Below, one piece after another: positions 35,967 through 44,907 of a stretch of DNA of 64,000 bases. Positions within the stretch are counted from its first letter, which is position 1; each line of letters begins with the position of its first letter. The translations under genes were made by a program, and so were the position numbers. The notes below the pieces were generated by a model that saw only the letters and a program-made list of their open reading frames with translations, was not told where the DNA came from and did no database searches. Source of the stretch: Paraburkholderia acidisoli (lineage in GTDB: Bacteria; Pseudomonadota; Gammaproteobacteria; Burkholderiales; Burkholderiaceae). The stretch spans positions 620,001 to 684,000 of the forward strand of contig NZ_CP046915.1 in assembly GCF_009789675.1 (NCBI RefSeq). Reading direction: 5' to 3'.

Positions 35967-36734
35967 ATGACACACTCGTTAAGTGGCAAAACCGCGCTCG
36001 TTACCGGGGCATCGCGGGGTATTGGCCGTGCCATCGCCGAACGTCTTGCAAAGGAGGGCGCGACGGTCGCGCTGAGCTACAACGCCAGCCGATCCGGCGC
36101 GGACGAGGCCGTCGCGGCCATCGAGAAAGCGGGAGGCGCTGCGTTCGCTGTCCACGCGGATCTCGTCGACCCGGCGAGCGTCCCGGCTCTGTTCGAGAAT
36201 CTCGACGACGAATTCACCCGGCGCAACGGCAGCACAGCCCTCGACATTCTGGTCAACAACGCCGGCAATTCCGGCTGGCTCGGCTTCAAGGACGCGACAC
36301 CAGAAAGTTGGGACACCTTAATGGCGGTGTACGCCCGCGCCCCTTTCTTCATCGTTCAGGCCGCCCTGGATCGTCTCGCCGATGGCGGGCGCATCGTCAA
36401 CATCTCTTCCGCGGCCGCCACGAAGCCCGTGACCGCCGCACCCGTCTACTCGATGGCCAAAGCGGCCATCAACAACCTGACTCACGCGCTCGCGGCCGAG
36501 TTGGGGCACCGCGGCATTACCGTGAACGCGGTCGCGCCAGGCTACACGCGAACGGACGCGAACGCCGCCGTTCGCGAGAATCCTGAACTCGTGAAGGCCG
36601 TGGAGGCGGAAATCGCGCTGGGACGCTTCGGCGAACCATCGGAAATCGCTGCGGTGGTGGCGTTCCTGGCCTCCGACGAGGGTCGCTGGGTGACCGGCCA
36701 GACGATTGAAGCGAGCGGCGGCTACAAGCTCTGA
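35967..36734 (+). CDS. Short-chain dehydrogenase/reductase (FabG-like)
   Basis: 255 residues. TGASRGIG cofactor motif, LVNNAGN, catalytic Ser in INISSAA-like VNISSAAATK and YSMAKAA (Tyr-x-x-x-Lys). The ending VTGQTIEASGGYKL is typical of FabG-like reductases. GAGGAG lies ahead of the ATG. Substrate unknown. Confidence 0.9.
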   Translation: MTHSLSGKTALVTGASRGIGRAIAERLAKEGATVALSYNASRSGADEAVAAIEKAGGAAFAVHADLVDPASVPALFENLDDEFTRRNGSTALDILVNNAGNSGWLGFKDATPESWDTLMAVYARAPFFIVQAALDRLADGGRIVNISSAAATKPVTAAPVYSMAKAAINNLTHALAAELGHRGITVNAVAPGYTRTDANAAVRENPELVKAVEAEIALGRFGEPSEIAAVVAFLASDEGRWVTGQTIEASGGYKL

Positions 36735-36762
36735 CCGCGTCTGACAACTGAAGGAGAATCTC

Positions 36763-37359
36763 ATGAGCTACGCAATCATCGGCTTCGGCAAGATCGGCCA
36801 GGCGCTGGCCAAGGCGTTTGCCCGCAGCGGCGTCGAAGTGTCCGTTGCAACCACACGTGACCCGGCGAGTTTTGCTTCCCAGGCGGCGGTGATCGGCCCC
36901 ACGATCCTTCCCACCACCCTGGCGGAAGCGGTCAAAGCGGAGGTCATCTTTCTGGCCGTCCGTTTCGAGTCGCACCCGGAGGTCGCCGAGGCGCTGGCGG
37001 ACTGGAAAGGCAAGACCCTCATCGACGCAATGAACACCCAAGCTCCGCCTGAGACACTGGGCGGTCTTCCTTCCTCCGCCGTTGTCGCGAAGGCGTTCGC
37101 CGGGGCCGATCTGGTCAAAGGCTTCAATCATCTGGTCGCTGCGGTCCTCGATCAGGACCCGGCCGTACACGGTGGCAGGAGAGTGGTGTTTCTCGCTAGC
37201 GACGATGACCGGGCCGCGGCAGAGGTCGGCGCGCTTGCGACCCGGCTCGGTTTCGCGCCAATCCAACTCGGCAGGCTCGCCGAAGGCGGTCTGCTCGTTC
37301 ATGCGCGCGGAACCCGTTGGGGACAACTGATCTTCCAGGACTTGATCAAATTCGATTGA
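36763..37359 (+). CDS. NADPH-dependent F420-reductase-like / NADP-binding protein
   Basis: 198 residues. It starts with the dinucleotide fold AIIGFGKIGQALAKAFARSG and continues with the IFLAVRFESHPEVAEAL and DAMN motifs of the NADP-binding family related to F420-dependent NADP reductases (COG2085-like). F420 itself is not expected here, so the true reaction is unknown. Preceded by AAGGAG; third gene of the SDR operon. Confidence 0.8.
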   Translation: MSYAIIGFGKIGQALAKAFARSGVEVSVATTRDPASFASQAAVIGPTILPTTLAEAVKAEVIFLAVRFESHPEVAEALADWKGKTLIDAMNTQAPPETLGGLPSSAVVAKAFAGADLVKGFNHLVAAVLDQDPAVHGGRRVVFLASDDDRAAAEVGALATRLGFAPIQLGRLAEGGLLVHARGTRWGQLIFQDLIKFD

Positions 37360-37422
37360 TCGATCGAAGTTGCCGGGCAGTTCGCCAGGTCCGGTTGGGA
37401 TCGCAACCTTTACCTGCAATCA

Positions 37423-38331
37423 CTACCCGGCCGCCGTCAATCCCGCATCGACGAGATGCTCGTGCAGCGTTTCGCGCAGGATGGCTCCCAGCCGGGCGAC
37501 GGCGGCGGCCGGCACCTTTTCGGCGCGATGCAGCGATAGCGCGATGGGGGGAAGTTCTGGGAGCCCCGCTTTTTTCGGGTCCAGCGCGATCAATGTCTTC
37601 GGCATGCCGATGGGCGTTCGAAGCGTAATGCCGAGCCCCGCTTCCGCTGCGGCCCAAAGCCCGGCGAGGCTGGGGCTCGTGAAGGCCACCCACCAGGGTA
37701 TGGCGGCATCGTCCAGCGCAGTGACGCCCGGGGTCCGAAATACGCAGGGCGGCTCGAACGCGACCAACGGCAACGGCTCTGAAGCCAGCGCCTTCACACC
37801 CGGCCAGTCAGGGCGTGCAATCCAGACCATCGGCACGCTCGCAAAATGCTCGGCAAAGGGCGCCTCGCTTCCGTCGCCCCACGCGAGGGAAAAATCGAGT
37901 TCGCCCTTGATCGTTTTCTCGACCAGCGCCAGGTTCCCCTCCGACCGAACCTCGACTCTGACTTTCGGGTGCGCACTCGAAAAGCGGCCGAGGACCGCCG
38001 GTAGCCAATTTTCGGCGAAATCCTGCGGTAGACCGAGTCGCACCGTTCCCTCGACCTCCGAGACGCGGACCGAAGCAACCGCTTCGTCGTTCAACTCGAG
38101 GATGCGTTTGGCGTAGCTCAGCAGGCGGTCGCCAGCGGGAGTGAGCGCCAGATTCCGCCCTGATTTCTGCACGAGCGGCTGGCCAACCTGCTCTTCGAGC
38201 CGCCGCAGTTGCGTGCTGATCGCCGATTGAGACCGGCCCAGGCGCTCGGCCGCGCGAGCGAAGCTCCCTAGCTCAAAGCCCGTCACGAAGCTGCGCAGGA
38301 TATCGATGTCCAGATTGGTTCGATGGAACAT
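37423..38331 (-). CDS. LysR-family transcriptional regulator
   Basis: 302 residues. Helix-turn-helix at about 20-62 (SFARAAERLGRSQSAISTQLRRLEEQ) and an effector domain with LPQDFAENWLPAVL. Convergent with the SDR operon and divergent from the small-secreted-protein/tautomerase pair, the more likely target. Confidence 0.88.
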   Translation of the reverse strand: MFHRTNLDIDILRSFVTGFELGSFARAAERLGRSQSAISTQLRRLEEQVGQPLVQKSGRNLALTPAGDRLLSYAKRILELNDEAVASVRVSEVEGTVRLGLPQDFAENWLPAVLGRFSSAHPKVRVEVRSEGNLALVEKTIKGELDFSLAWGDGSEAPFAEHFASVPMVWIARPDWPGVKALASEPLPLVAFEPPCVFRTPGVTALDDAAIPWWVAFTSPSLAGLWAAAEAGLGITLRTPIGMPKTLIALDPKKAGLPELPPIALSLHRAEKVPAAAVARLGAILRETLHEHLVDAGLTAAG

Positions 38332-38543
38332 GATTCGATTTTGTGAAAGTGTACGTTCAAAACTATCTAATTTTCATAACTATTCTTCGTGTCTATATTG
38401 ATCCTGTCAAGCCAATCCGGTCGCTCGCCACCGTGGCGACATCTTCAGGCAGGGGCGGCTAGATGGCGGCGTAGAACATCGCGTGCTTTTGTTTTGACGC
38501 GCTTTCACTTATTAACTCGTCGATATGATCGGGAGTCCGAATC

Positions 38544-38711
38544 ATGAAATTCTTCCTGAGTGTCTTCATTATTGCCGTCTCGCTTCTTGTCATGTCTGGG
38601 GGCACCGATGCGCACGCCCGTATCCGGCACGTGATGGCGAATTCGTCGGAGATCTTCGCCCGCCTGGCGCCGCCTGCCAACATCCAGCCGGGCGACTTCG
38701 TAGCGGATTGA
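38544..38711 (+). CDS. Small secreted protein, 55 residues
   Basis: Short gene with GGGAG nine bases before the ATG. The product has a clear signal peptide (MKFFLSVFIIAVSLLVMSGGTDAHA, cleavage near 25) and a mature part of only about 30 residues (RIRHVMANSSEIFARLAPPA...). No family recognised. It lies between a divergent LysR gene and the tautomerase gene 122 bp downstream. Reality of expression is uncertain. Confidence 0.5.
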   Translation: MKFFLSVFIIAVSLLVMSGGTDAHARIRHVMANSSEIFARLAPPANIQPGDFVAD

Positions 38712-38833
38712 TCCAGCCGCAAACCGCACGGCGCAAAGATTCTCGCATTGCCTCTGCGGCCAGGGAACATCGGAAAAGCGGCAATTCCCGTTCTCGACTC
38801 ACTCATTCACTTATTCACTTTCAGGAGCCTGAG

Positions 38834-39232
38834 ATGCCCCACATCGTCATCCATTTGAGCGGGACGCCCGACGCCGCGCTCGCGCGTCGCGCCGCCGATA
38901 CCGTCGCCGAATTGACGCAAAGTGTGCTCGACAAGTCGCTTCCCGTTATCTCCATCGCGGTGCAGTTCATCCCGACCGATCAATGGTTTATAGGAGGGCA
39001 ATCGCTCGACTCGCAGAAAAAGCGGGCGTTTCACCTCGACATCAGCATCACGGATGAAACCAATACCAAGGCGGAAAAAGCGCGCTATGTTCGCGAGGTG
39101 TATTCGGCATTCACCGACCTGCTGCCCGAATTGCATGAAGTGAGCTACGTGCACCTGGTCGACGCACGCGCAGCGGCGTACGGGTACGGCGGTCGAACTC
39201 AGGAATGGCGACATCAGCAGAGCGGGGTGTAA
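38834..39232 (+). CDS. Tautomerase-superfamily protein (4-OT/MIF fold)
   Basis: 132 residues starting MPHIVIHLSG; after Met removal Pro would be the N-terminal catalytic base of the tautomerase superfamily. Size fits the long tautomerases (about 130 residues) rather than the 62-residue 4-oxalocrotonate tautomerase. AGGAG precedes the ATG. Substrate unknown. Confidence 0.82.
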   Translation: MPHIVIHLSGTPDAALARRAADTVAELTQSVLDKSLPVISIAVQFIPTDQWFIGGQSLDSQKKRAFHLDISITDETNTKAEKARYVREVYSAFTDLLPELHEVSYVHLVDARAAAYGYGGRTQEWRHQQSGV

Positions 39233-39313
39233 CGCGAAAGAGCGACAATCACTGCCGCTTACCGTAGCAATCCGGCGCCGGCCCCCCGGCGCCAGCCCCA
39301 CCGAATTACCCGA

Positions 39314-41815
39314 TCAAAAGTCCGAACGAACCGTCAGCATGGCATTACGCCGATCCCCCATCACGCTATAAAACCGGCCAGGCGGGCGCAGGTAGTATCC
39401 GCGATTGAACAGGTTATTCAGTTGCAACGTCGCTTCAACGTGCTTGTTGAACCGATACCCCACCTGCGCATTGAAAATCGCATAGCCGCCTTGCACTACC
39501 CCGCGCGTGATCTGGCTCTGCGCGAGCATGCCGCCGCCAATGCTCACGTTGCGCAACATGCCCTGTGAAAACTTGTAGTCGGTCCAGAGCTTGAACAGGT
39601 GCCGCGGATCGGTGCCGTCGGTGAGATTCGCGGTGTCGTCGTCGTAGCGAACGTTCAGATAGGTATAGCCCGCGTAAACATTCCAGTTCGCAGTGGGTTT
39701 GCCGGCGATTTCAAACTCCACGCCCTGGTCACGTGCCGCGCCGCCGGGAATATAGCCGTTGGCATGCACGGGGTCGGAGATCGCGCGGTTGTTATCGTCG
39801 ATACGAAACAGCGCGACCGTAGTGCTCAGCCGATCCCCGAAGAAGCTGTTCTTGACGCCCACTTCGTATTGCTCGCCCGAGCGCGGCGGCAACATCGATC
39901 CCGTATAAGTGGTTTGCGTTTGCGCCGCCAGAAAGCGCGAATAACTCGCGTAAGCGGTCATCGAGGGCACGATGTCCCACACGATGCCGGCCGAGGGCAG
40001 GAAGCGGTGGTTGACCTGCGCCTCGGTCTGCCAGTCGTCCACGGTCGGAATGAGCGACTGCGTGCGCTCCTGGAGGAATGCCTCGCGCGCGCCGAGCACG
40101 AGCGTGAGCGGGTCGGCAATGCGAATGCGCGCCTGTGCGTAGAGACCGTATTGCTCGAGCCGGTCGTTCACGCCGCTGGTATAGGCTACGGGCACTTCGG
40201 GCACGACGTTGGGATCGAACAGATTCCAGGTTCCGCCGATGCCCGGGCCGGTCACGCGCTGGTAGCCGTAGTATTCGGAATCGGTCATCAGCGAGTAGTT
40301 CGCGCCTATCGTGAACGTGTGCGTGCGTCCGAAGGCCTGAATCGGCCCGGACACGTGCGTATCGGCGCCGAACCAGTCGAACGAGGCGCGCTGGCGCTGA
40401 TCGCCAAAGTACGAATAGCCGTTCGCGAGCGCGCCGGGACCCGAATACGCGTAGTACGACTTCAGCAATTGATGCCGATAAAACAAGGTGGTTTCGGACT
40501 GCCAACCGTTCTCGAAGCGATGCGTGAGGTCGGCGTTGGCTTCCTGCACGGAGGTGAATGCGGAACTCCAGGAGGGCGTGAAGTTCTGCGACCACGACGA
40601 CGGCACGCGACCCACGAGCCCCGTGAGCGTACTGTTGTAGACGCCCGAGGCGCCGTAGTCCACGCCGCTGAGCGGCATGACTTCGTAGGTCCCGGAAAGC
40701 GAGAGTGTGGTGCGCGGCGTGAGGTCGAAATCCAGCGCGCCATACGCCATGAATTCCTTCTTGCGCGTGGCGTCCACGGACTGCAGGCCATCGCCGCCGA
40801 CGATCACCGCGCGGCCGCGCACGGTGCCTTCCTTGTTGAGCGGCCCGGTCACGTCCACCATTTGCCGCACGCTGCCGAACGTGCCGATCTGCGTTTCCGT
40901 GGACACGTGAAACTGGTCCTGCGGCCGCTTGCGTACGAGATTGACGGTGCCGCCGGGCTGCTCCATGCCGCTCATGACGCCGGCGGGCCCGCGCAGCACT
41001 TCCACGCGATCGTACATGGCGAGATCGAATTGGGGCTTGTATTGCAGGCCGCTCGCAATCGGGGTGCCGTCGAATTCCACACCTAGCTGATTACCGCGCG
41101 CGCGAAAGTAGGCCGTGCCGTCGCCATAGTCGATCGATTCGACACCGGTCACGTAACGCAGTGCTTCCTGCAGCGTCGTCATGTTCTGGTCGTTCATGCG
41201 CTCGCGCGTGAGCACGGAAACCGAAGCGGGCGTTTCCTTGATCGACTGCGCAACGCGTCCCGCCACCGTCGAGGCTTTGGCCGCGTAGGAACCGCTGCCC
41301 TCGGTGGTCGCGTCGAGTCCGTTCGAGGCGCGCACGGCGATGGCGGGCAGCATGGCGTCGGCGGCCGCCCCGGCGGGCGCGGCGCGCAACATGTATTGGC
41401 CGTTGGGACCCGGCACGGCTTCGAGTCCGCTGCCCGCGAGCAGCGTCGAGAACGCGCCGGAAACGGTGTAGCGGCCGTGCAGTCCGGTGCTCGACTTGCC
41501 TTCGGTGAGGTCGCCGGTGCCGCTCAGGTAGACGCCGGCCGTCTGCGCCACGCGGTTGAGCGCGACCGTGAGCGAGCCCGCCGCGATATCGAAGCGATGC
41601 GTCGCCTCGCTAGCGCTCGGGGCCTGGTTTGCGGCCTGCGCGCGGGCGCTGCCCGTGAGCGCGCCCGTGGCGATGAGCGCACCGGTCAGGGTGACGATCG
41701 CCGCGCGGGTCGCGCTCACGAGCGGGCGCTCGATGAGCGCTGCGGGACGGCGCGCGTTGGCAGGGGATCGGGCGGGCAGGCAGCCCGGCGCGCGGCGGGC
41801 GGAAAGGCGAAACAT
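39314..41815 (-). CDS. TonB-dependent transducer receptor, second copy
   Basis: 833 residues from the ATG at 41815. Signal region ends near SARAQA (about 60); an STN domain follows (FDIAAGSLTVALNRVAQTAGVYLSG), then plug (KETPASVSVLTRERMNDQNMTTLQ ... VEVLRGPAGVMSG) and barrel ending with RSDF, a proper outer-membrane C-terminal Phe. Ferric-siderophore type; belongs with the FecR and FecI genes upstream. Only distantly similar to the receptor at 29528. Confidence 0.92.
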   Translation of the reverse strand: MFRLSARRAPGCLPARSPANARRPAALIERPLVSATRAAIVTLTGALIATGALTGSARAQAANQAPSASEATHRFDIAAGSLTVALNRVAQTAGVYLSGTGDLTEGKSSTGLHGRYTVSGAFSTLLAGSGLEAVPGPNGQYMLRAAPAGAAADAMLPAIAVRASNGLDATTEGSGSYAAKASTVAGRVAQSIKETPASVSVLTRERMNDQNMTTLQEALRYVTGVESIDYGDGTAYFRARGNQLGVEFDGTPIASGLQYKPQFDLAMYDRVEVLRGPAGVMSGMEQPGGTVNLVRKRPQDQFHVSTETQIGTFGSVRQMVDVTGPLNKEGTVRGRAVIVGGDGLQSVDATRKKEFMAYGALDFDLTPRTTLSLSGTYEVMPLSGVDYGASGVYNSTLTGLVGRVPSSWSQNFTPSWSSAFTSVQEANADLTHRFENGWQSETTLFYRHQLLKSYYAYSGPGALANGYSYFGDQRQRASFDWFGADTHVSGPIQAFGRTHTFTIGANYSLMTDSEYYGYQRVTGPGIGGTWNLFDPNVVPEVPVAYTSGVNDRLEQYGLYAQARIRIADPLTLVLGAREAFLQERTQSLIPTVDDWQTEAQVNHRFLPSAGIVWDIVPSMTAYASYSRFLAAQTQTTYTGSMLPPRSGEQYEVGVKNSFFGDRLSTTVALFRIDDNNRAISDPVHANGYIPGGAARDQGVEFEIAGKPTANWNVYAGYTYLNVRYDDDTANLTDGTDPRHLFKLWTDYKFSQGMLRNVSIGGGMLAQSQITRGVVQGGYAIFNAQVGYRFNKHVEATLQLNNLFNRGYYLRPPGRFYSVMGDRRNAMLTVRSDF

Positions 41816-42010
41816 GACTGGGTCTTCCTCATTGGCGTAGGCGTGTTGACGAACGAGGAGAAGGTCCATCGGGACGGATTTGGCTGGCGCGTCGTGTAGT
41901 GGCGACGACAGGCGTGCGGTGCGTGGCTGGTCGATAGCCGATCGGTCTTCTCATCGACAAGACCGGACGAGATCGAAAAAGGGGAACCGCAAAGCGCCCA
42001 TTTTTTTCTG

Positions 42011-42040
42011 TCGACCTGACTCGACCCGACTCGACCTGAT
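42011..42040. repeat. 10-bp tandem repeat, three units
   Basis: TCGACCTGAC, TCGACCCGAC and TCGACCTGAT in tandem immediately after the fecR-like stop. Confidence 0.75.
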
Positions 42041-42045
42041 GGGCT

Positions 42046-43041
42046 CTAGCGCGGCGTGATGCGGGTCCACCAGGGCAGGGTATGCGTCACGCGAATCGGC
42101 AGATTGTCCGCGAGCATGGCGAGTGCGCGGTCGGGGTCGCGTGCCGGATACACGCCGATCACGCTCAGTTGCGCCACCTCGGGCGCAACATGGATCAGCC
42201 CGTGCCGATACCGCGCGAGTTCGTCGACGAGTTCGCCGAGCGGCACCGCATTGGCCATGACGATGCCGTGAATCCACGCTTCGCGCGCGGGGTCGGCGGC
42301 GAGCGGCGCCTCGATGGCGTCGGCGTCGAAACGTGCCTGCGAGCCGGCTGCGATCCGCTCGATGCGGCCCGCGCGAGTGCGGATCTCCACGCTGCCCTCG
42401 AACACATCCAGTTGCGCGCGCAACGGATCGAGCCGCACCGTGAAGCGTGTTCCGAGCGCCTGAAGGCGCGCATAAGGCGTTTGCACGTAAAACGGCCGCC
42501 GTTGCGGGTCGTGCGCGGTGGCGACGAGGATCTGCCCTTCCACGAGGCGTACGGTGCGCGAGGCGTCGTCATAGTCGATGTCGATGGCGCTCGCCGTGTC
42601 GAGCCAGACGCGCGTGCCGTCGGCGAGACGCAGTTCGCGCTGCTCGCCTGTGGCGGTGCGCTCGTCGGCGCGCAGCGCGAGCACGCGTTGCGGCAACGCC
42701 GTGCGGCGCAGCCCGAACCACGCGATCAAGCCCACGCCCGCCACGCTGGCAAGCGAGCGCAGCGCGCGGCGGCGGCCAGTCTGTTTGAGCGCGCTGCGCG
42801 AGGCCCGCGTGCCCGCGAGCACGGCGTTGGGGCCGCCCGCGTCGTGCAACGGCGCGAAGCGCTCGCTCACGGCTTCGACGTGCTGCCACGCGCGCGCGTG
42901 AGCCGGGTCGGCGGCAAGCCAGCTTTGCCAGGCGCGGCGTTCGGCCTCGGTCGCATCGTCGGCGCGCAAGGCGGCGTACCAGTCGGCGGCGGCCTGCAAC
43001 GCGGCAAAGTCGACCGCGGGCGGCGGGGCGAGTGCGCTCAC
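42046..43041 (-). CDS. FecR-type anti-sigma/signal transducer, second copy
   Basis: 331 residues from a GTG at 43041 that overlaps the stop of the sigma gene (GTGA). DUF4880-like N-terminus (WYAALRADDATEAERRAWQSWL), one membrane segment near 90-110, periplasmic FecR domain (TATGEQRELRLADGTRVWLDTASAIDI). The continuous frame upstream of the GTG is an out-of-frame shadow of the sigma gene. Confidence 0.9.
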   Translation of the reverse strand: MSALAPPPAVDFAALQAAADWYAALRADDATEAERRAWQSWLAADPAHARAWQHVEAVSERFAPLHDAGGPNAVLAGTRASRSALKQTGRRRALRSLASVAGVGLIAWFGLRRTALPQRVLALRADERTATGEQRELRLADGTRVWLDTASAIDIDYDDASRTVRLVEGQILVATAHDPQRRPFYVQTPYARLQALGTRFTVRLDPLRAQLDVFEGSVEIRTRAGRIERIAAGSQARFDADAIEAPLAADPAREAWIHGIVMANAVPLGELVDELARYRHGLIHVAPEVAQLSVIGVYPARDPDRALAMLADNLPIRVTHTLPWWTRITPR

Positions 43042-43583
43042 GCGGCCGGCGCCAGGCCGGCGTCGATCAGCGCGCATTGCAGCATGCCCTGCGCGACGTA
43101 CTTCTTGACCATGCGCTCCGAGACGCCGAGGTGTGCCGCGATCTCCCGGTACCGCACGCCGTCGATCTGCGCCATCACGAAGGCTTCGCAGGCTTTCTGC
43201 GGCAGGCGGCCGAGCATCGCGCCGATTTGCACGAGGGTTTCGACGACGATAGCGCGCTGTTCGGGCGAGGGTTCCCAAGGTTCGGGCAGTGCCGCGAGCG
43301 TGTCGAGCCACGCTTGTTCGACGTCGCGGCGCCGCCAGAGGTCGATACACAAGCCGCCCGCGACCGTGCGCAGATAGCCGCGCGCCTCGATGCCGTTCGC
43401 GAAGCCGCGCGCGGCCGGTTTGACGAGCAGGCGCACGAAGGTGTCGTGCGCGAGATCGGCGGCGTCGGCGCCATTCCCCAGGCGCCGGCGCAGCCAGCCG
43501 AACAGCCAGCCGTGATGATCGCTGTAGAGATCGCCGATGGCGCTGCCCGTGCAGCTTGTCTGTAGTGAATCCGATGCGCTCAC
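43038..43583 (-). CDS. FecI-type ECF sigma factor, second copy
   Basis: 181 residues from GTG at 43583 (MSASDSLQTSCTGS). Region 2 (DAADLAHDTFVRLLVKP) and region 4 (AQIDGVRYREIAAHLGVSERMVKKYV) are intact. A longer frame to 43658 would run into the Fur-box-like site, so the inner start is preferred. Translationally coupled to the FecR gene. Confidence 0.9.
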   Translation of the reverse strand: MSASDSLQTSCTGSAIGDLYSDHHGWLFGWLRRRLGNGADAADLAHDTFVRLLVKPAARGFANGIEARGYLRTVAGGLCIDLWRRRDVEQAWLDTLAALPEPWEPSPEQRAIVVETLVQIGAMLGRLPQKACEAFVMAQIDGVRYREIAAHLGVSERMVKKYVAQGMLQCALIDAGLAPAA

Positions 43584-43637
43584 GTTGCGGCACCAACCCC
43601 GAGTGCAACCGGCTTCAAGCCGGAAAAGCCTCAAAAT

Positions 43638-43656
43638 GTAAATGACAATTATTCTC
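43638..43656. promoter_or_regulatory. Fur-box-like site before second fecI-like gene
   Basis: GTAAATGACAATTATTCTC matches 14 of 19 bases of the Fur consensus, 55 bp before the sigma gene start. Confidence 0.65.
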
Positions 43657-44013
43657 AATCAAGGCGAATATTACCTGAAATTTCGGCGTGAGCAATGGCG
43701 GCGCGCGAGATGCGGGAAGCGGATGGCGGTCGCGACAGGGTGCGGTTGACTGCGTCGGTTGCCGCGTGACGGTGGCGGATGGGGAGCCGCTCACCTTGTG
43801 CTTTCCATCATCGCGCATGGCCGGGCAGCGTCGATCGCAAGTCACAACGAGTTCGCTGACGCCTCTAGTCAAACGACGACGTCACTCGTCCAGACCGTGT
43901 GCCGATTCCGTGAAAACCCACTCACCGGCAATGTGCGCGCAATCACGGCGATCGGCGCAGCACTCATGTCCTCATTCCCATGAGACTACGCCCGCGCCAT
44001 TCCGGCGTTCGCG
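43657..44013. other. Gene-free gap
   Basis: About 350 bp between the Fur-box-like site and the end of the YheO-type regulator. No credible gene or clear repeat. Confidence 0.4.
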
Positions 44014-44811
44014 CTACGCCTTCTTTCTCTGCTGCTTTTTCGTGGGCGCTTCGACTTGCGTGCCGTTGCGGCGGCGGCACTCTTCGAGGTAGTTATAGAT
44101 GGTGTAACGCGTCACGCCGAGCGAACGCGCCGCGCTCTCCACGCTGCCCTTGACGATAAAAAGCCCGCGCTGAAGCATGACATCGACCGCATGCGTTTTT
44201 TCTTCCTTGTTCATCATCGCGGGCGGTTTGCCGAACTTGTTGACCGCGTCGGAGATGATCTCGTTCATGAGCGCGTCCATGTCCGCGGGTTCGGCGGCCG
44301 TGGGCGCCTGCTCGACGCTCGTGTTGAGCATCTTCTCGAGCCAGCTGTGAGCGAGTTTGATGACGGTCATGTCGGCGTTGAAGCAGAGCGCCGCGTAGGG
44401 CTCGCCGGTGCTGTCGCGAAACAGCGCGGTGGCGGAGCGCAGTGGCTGTCCATTCGGCGCGAAGGTCGGATAGTCGCCCATGACCGAGTGCGACGCGATG
44501 CCGGCCGAAGTCAGTTCCACCTCCGCGGCAAGAAACGCTTTATCGTTCTTCGGGCCACTCAACACCGATTGCCCCACGACGCGCCCGGAGACATGTCCGT
44601 TGGTGATCGCCACGATGGAGCTTTCGGGTTGAGTGAGGTCGTGCAGCACGACCTCGACGTTCGGCCCGAGCATGGATTTCAACACGGTCACCACGGCTTC
44701 CATCGCCTGCATGACGGCGCGCCGTTCCGCAAGCACGCTCGCGGGAACGCTGGCTGATTTCGCGCGCGGCTTGCGTCTGGGGGGCGTGGTGTTGGCGGTG
44801 GAATTGGCCAT
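44014..44811 (-). CDS. YheO-type PAS/helix-turn-helix regulator (DauR-like)
   Basis: 265 residues from the ATG at 44811. A YheO-like PAS domain spans about 35-150 (LGPNVEVVLHDLTQPESSIVAITNGHVSGR) and a C-terminal helix-turn-helix lies at about 205-250 (SVESAARSLGVTRYTIYNYLEECRR). The family includes DauR, repressor of D-arginine use in Pseudomonas. It precedes a porin gene by 96 bp in gene order but reads away from it; its target is unknown. Alternative starts at 44823 and 44847 exist; none has a good ribosome site. Confidence 0.85.
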   Translation of the reverse strand: MANSTANTTPPRRKPRAKSASVPASVLAERRAVMQAMEAVVTVLKSMLGPNVEVVLHDLTQPESSIVAITNGHVSGRVVGQSVLSGPKNDKAFLAAEVELTSAGIASHSVMGDYPTFAPNGQPLRSATALFRDSTGEPYAALCFNADMTVIKLAHSWLEKMLNTSVEQAPTAAEPADMDALMNEIISDAVNKFGKPPAMMNKEEKTHAVDVMLQRGLFIVKGSVESAARSLGVTRYTIYNYLEECRRRNGTQVEAPTKKQQRKKA

Positions 44812-44907
44812 GATCGTGGGCAGCATTCTGGGGTGTCGATCATACACCGCCGCAATTCGCCGAAGGGGCGGCGCAGGGGGCGTCGCGCCCTGCGCACGGG
44901 ATCGACG

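Noticed and set aside
43042..43608. Extended FecR frame
   Set aside because: Upstream of the GTG at 43041 the frame shadows the FecI gene and has no FecR features.
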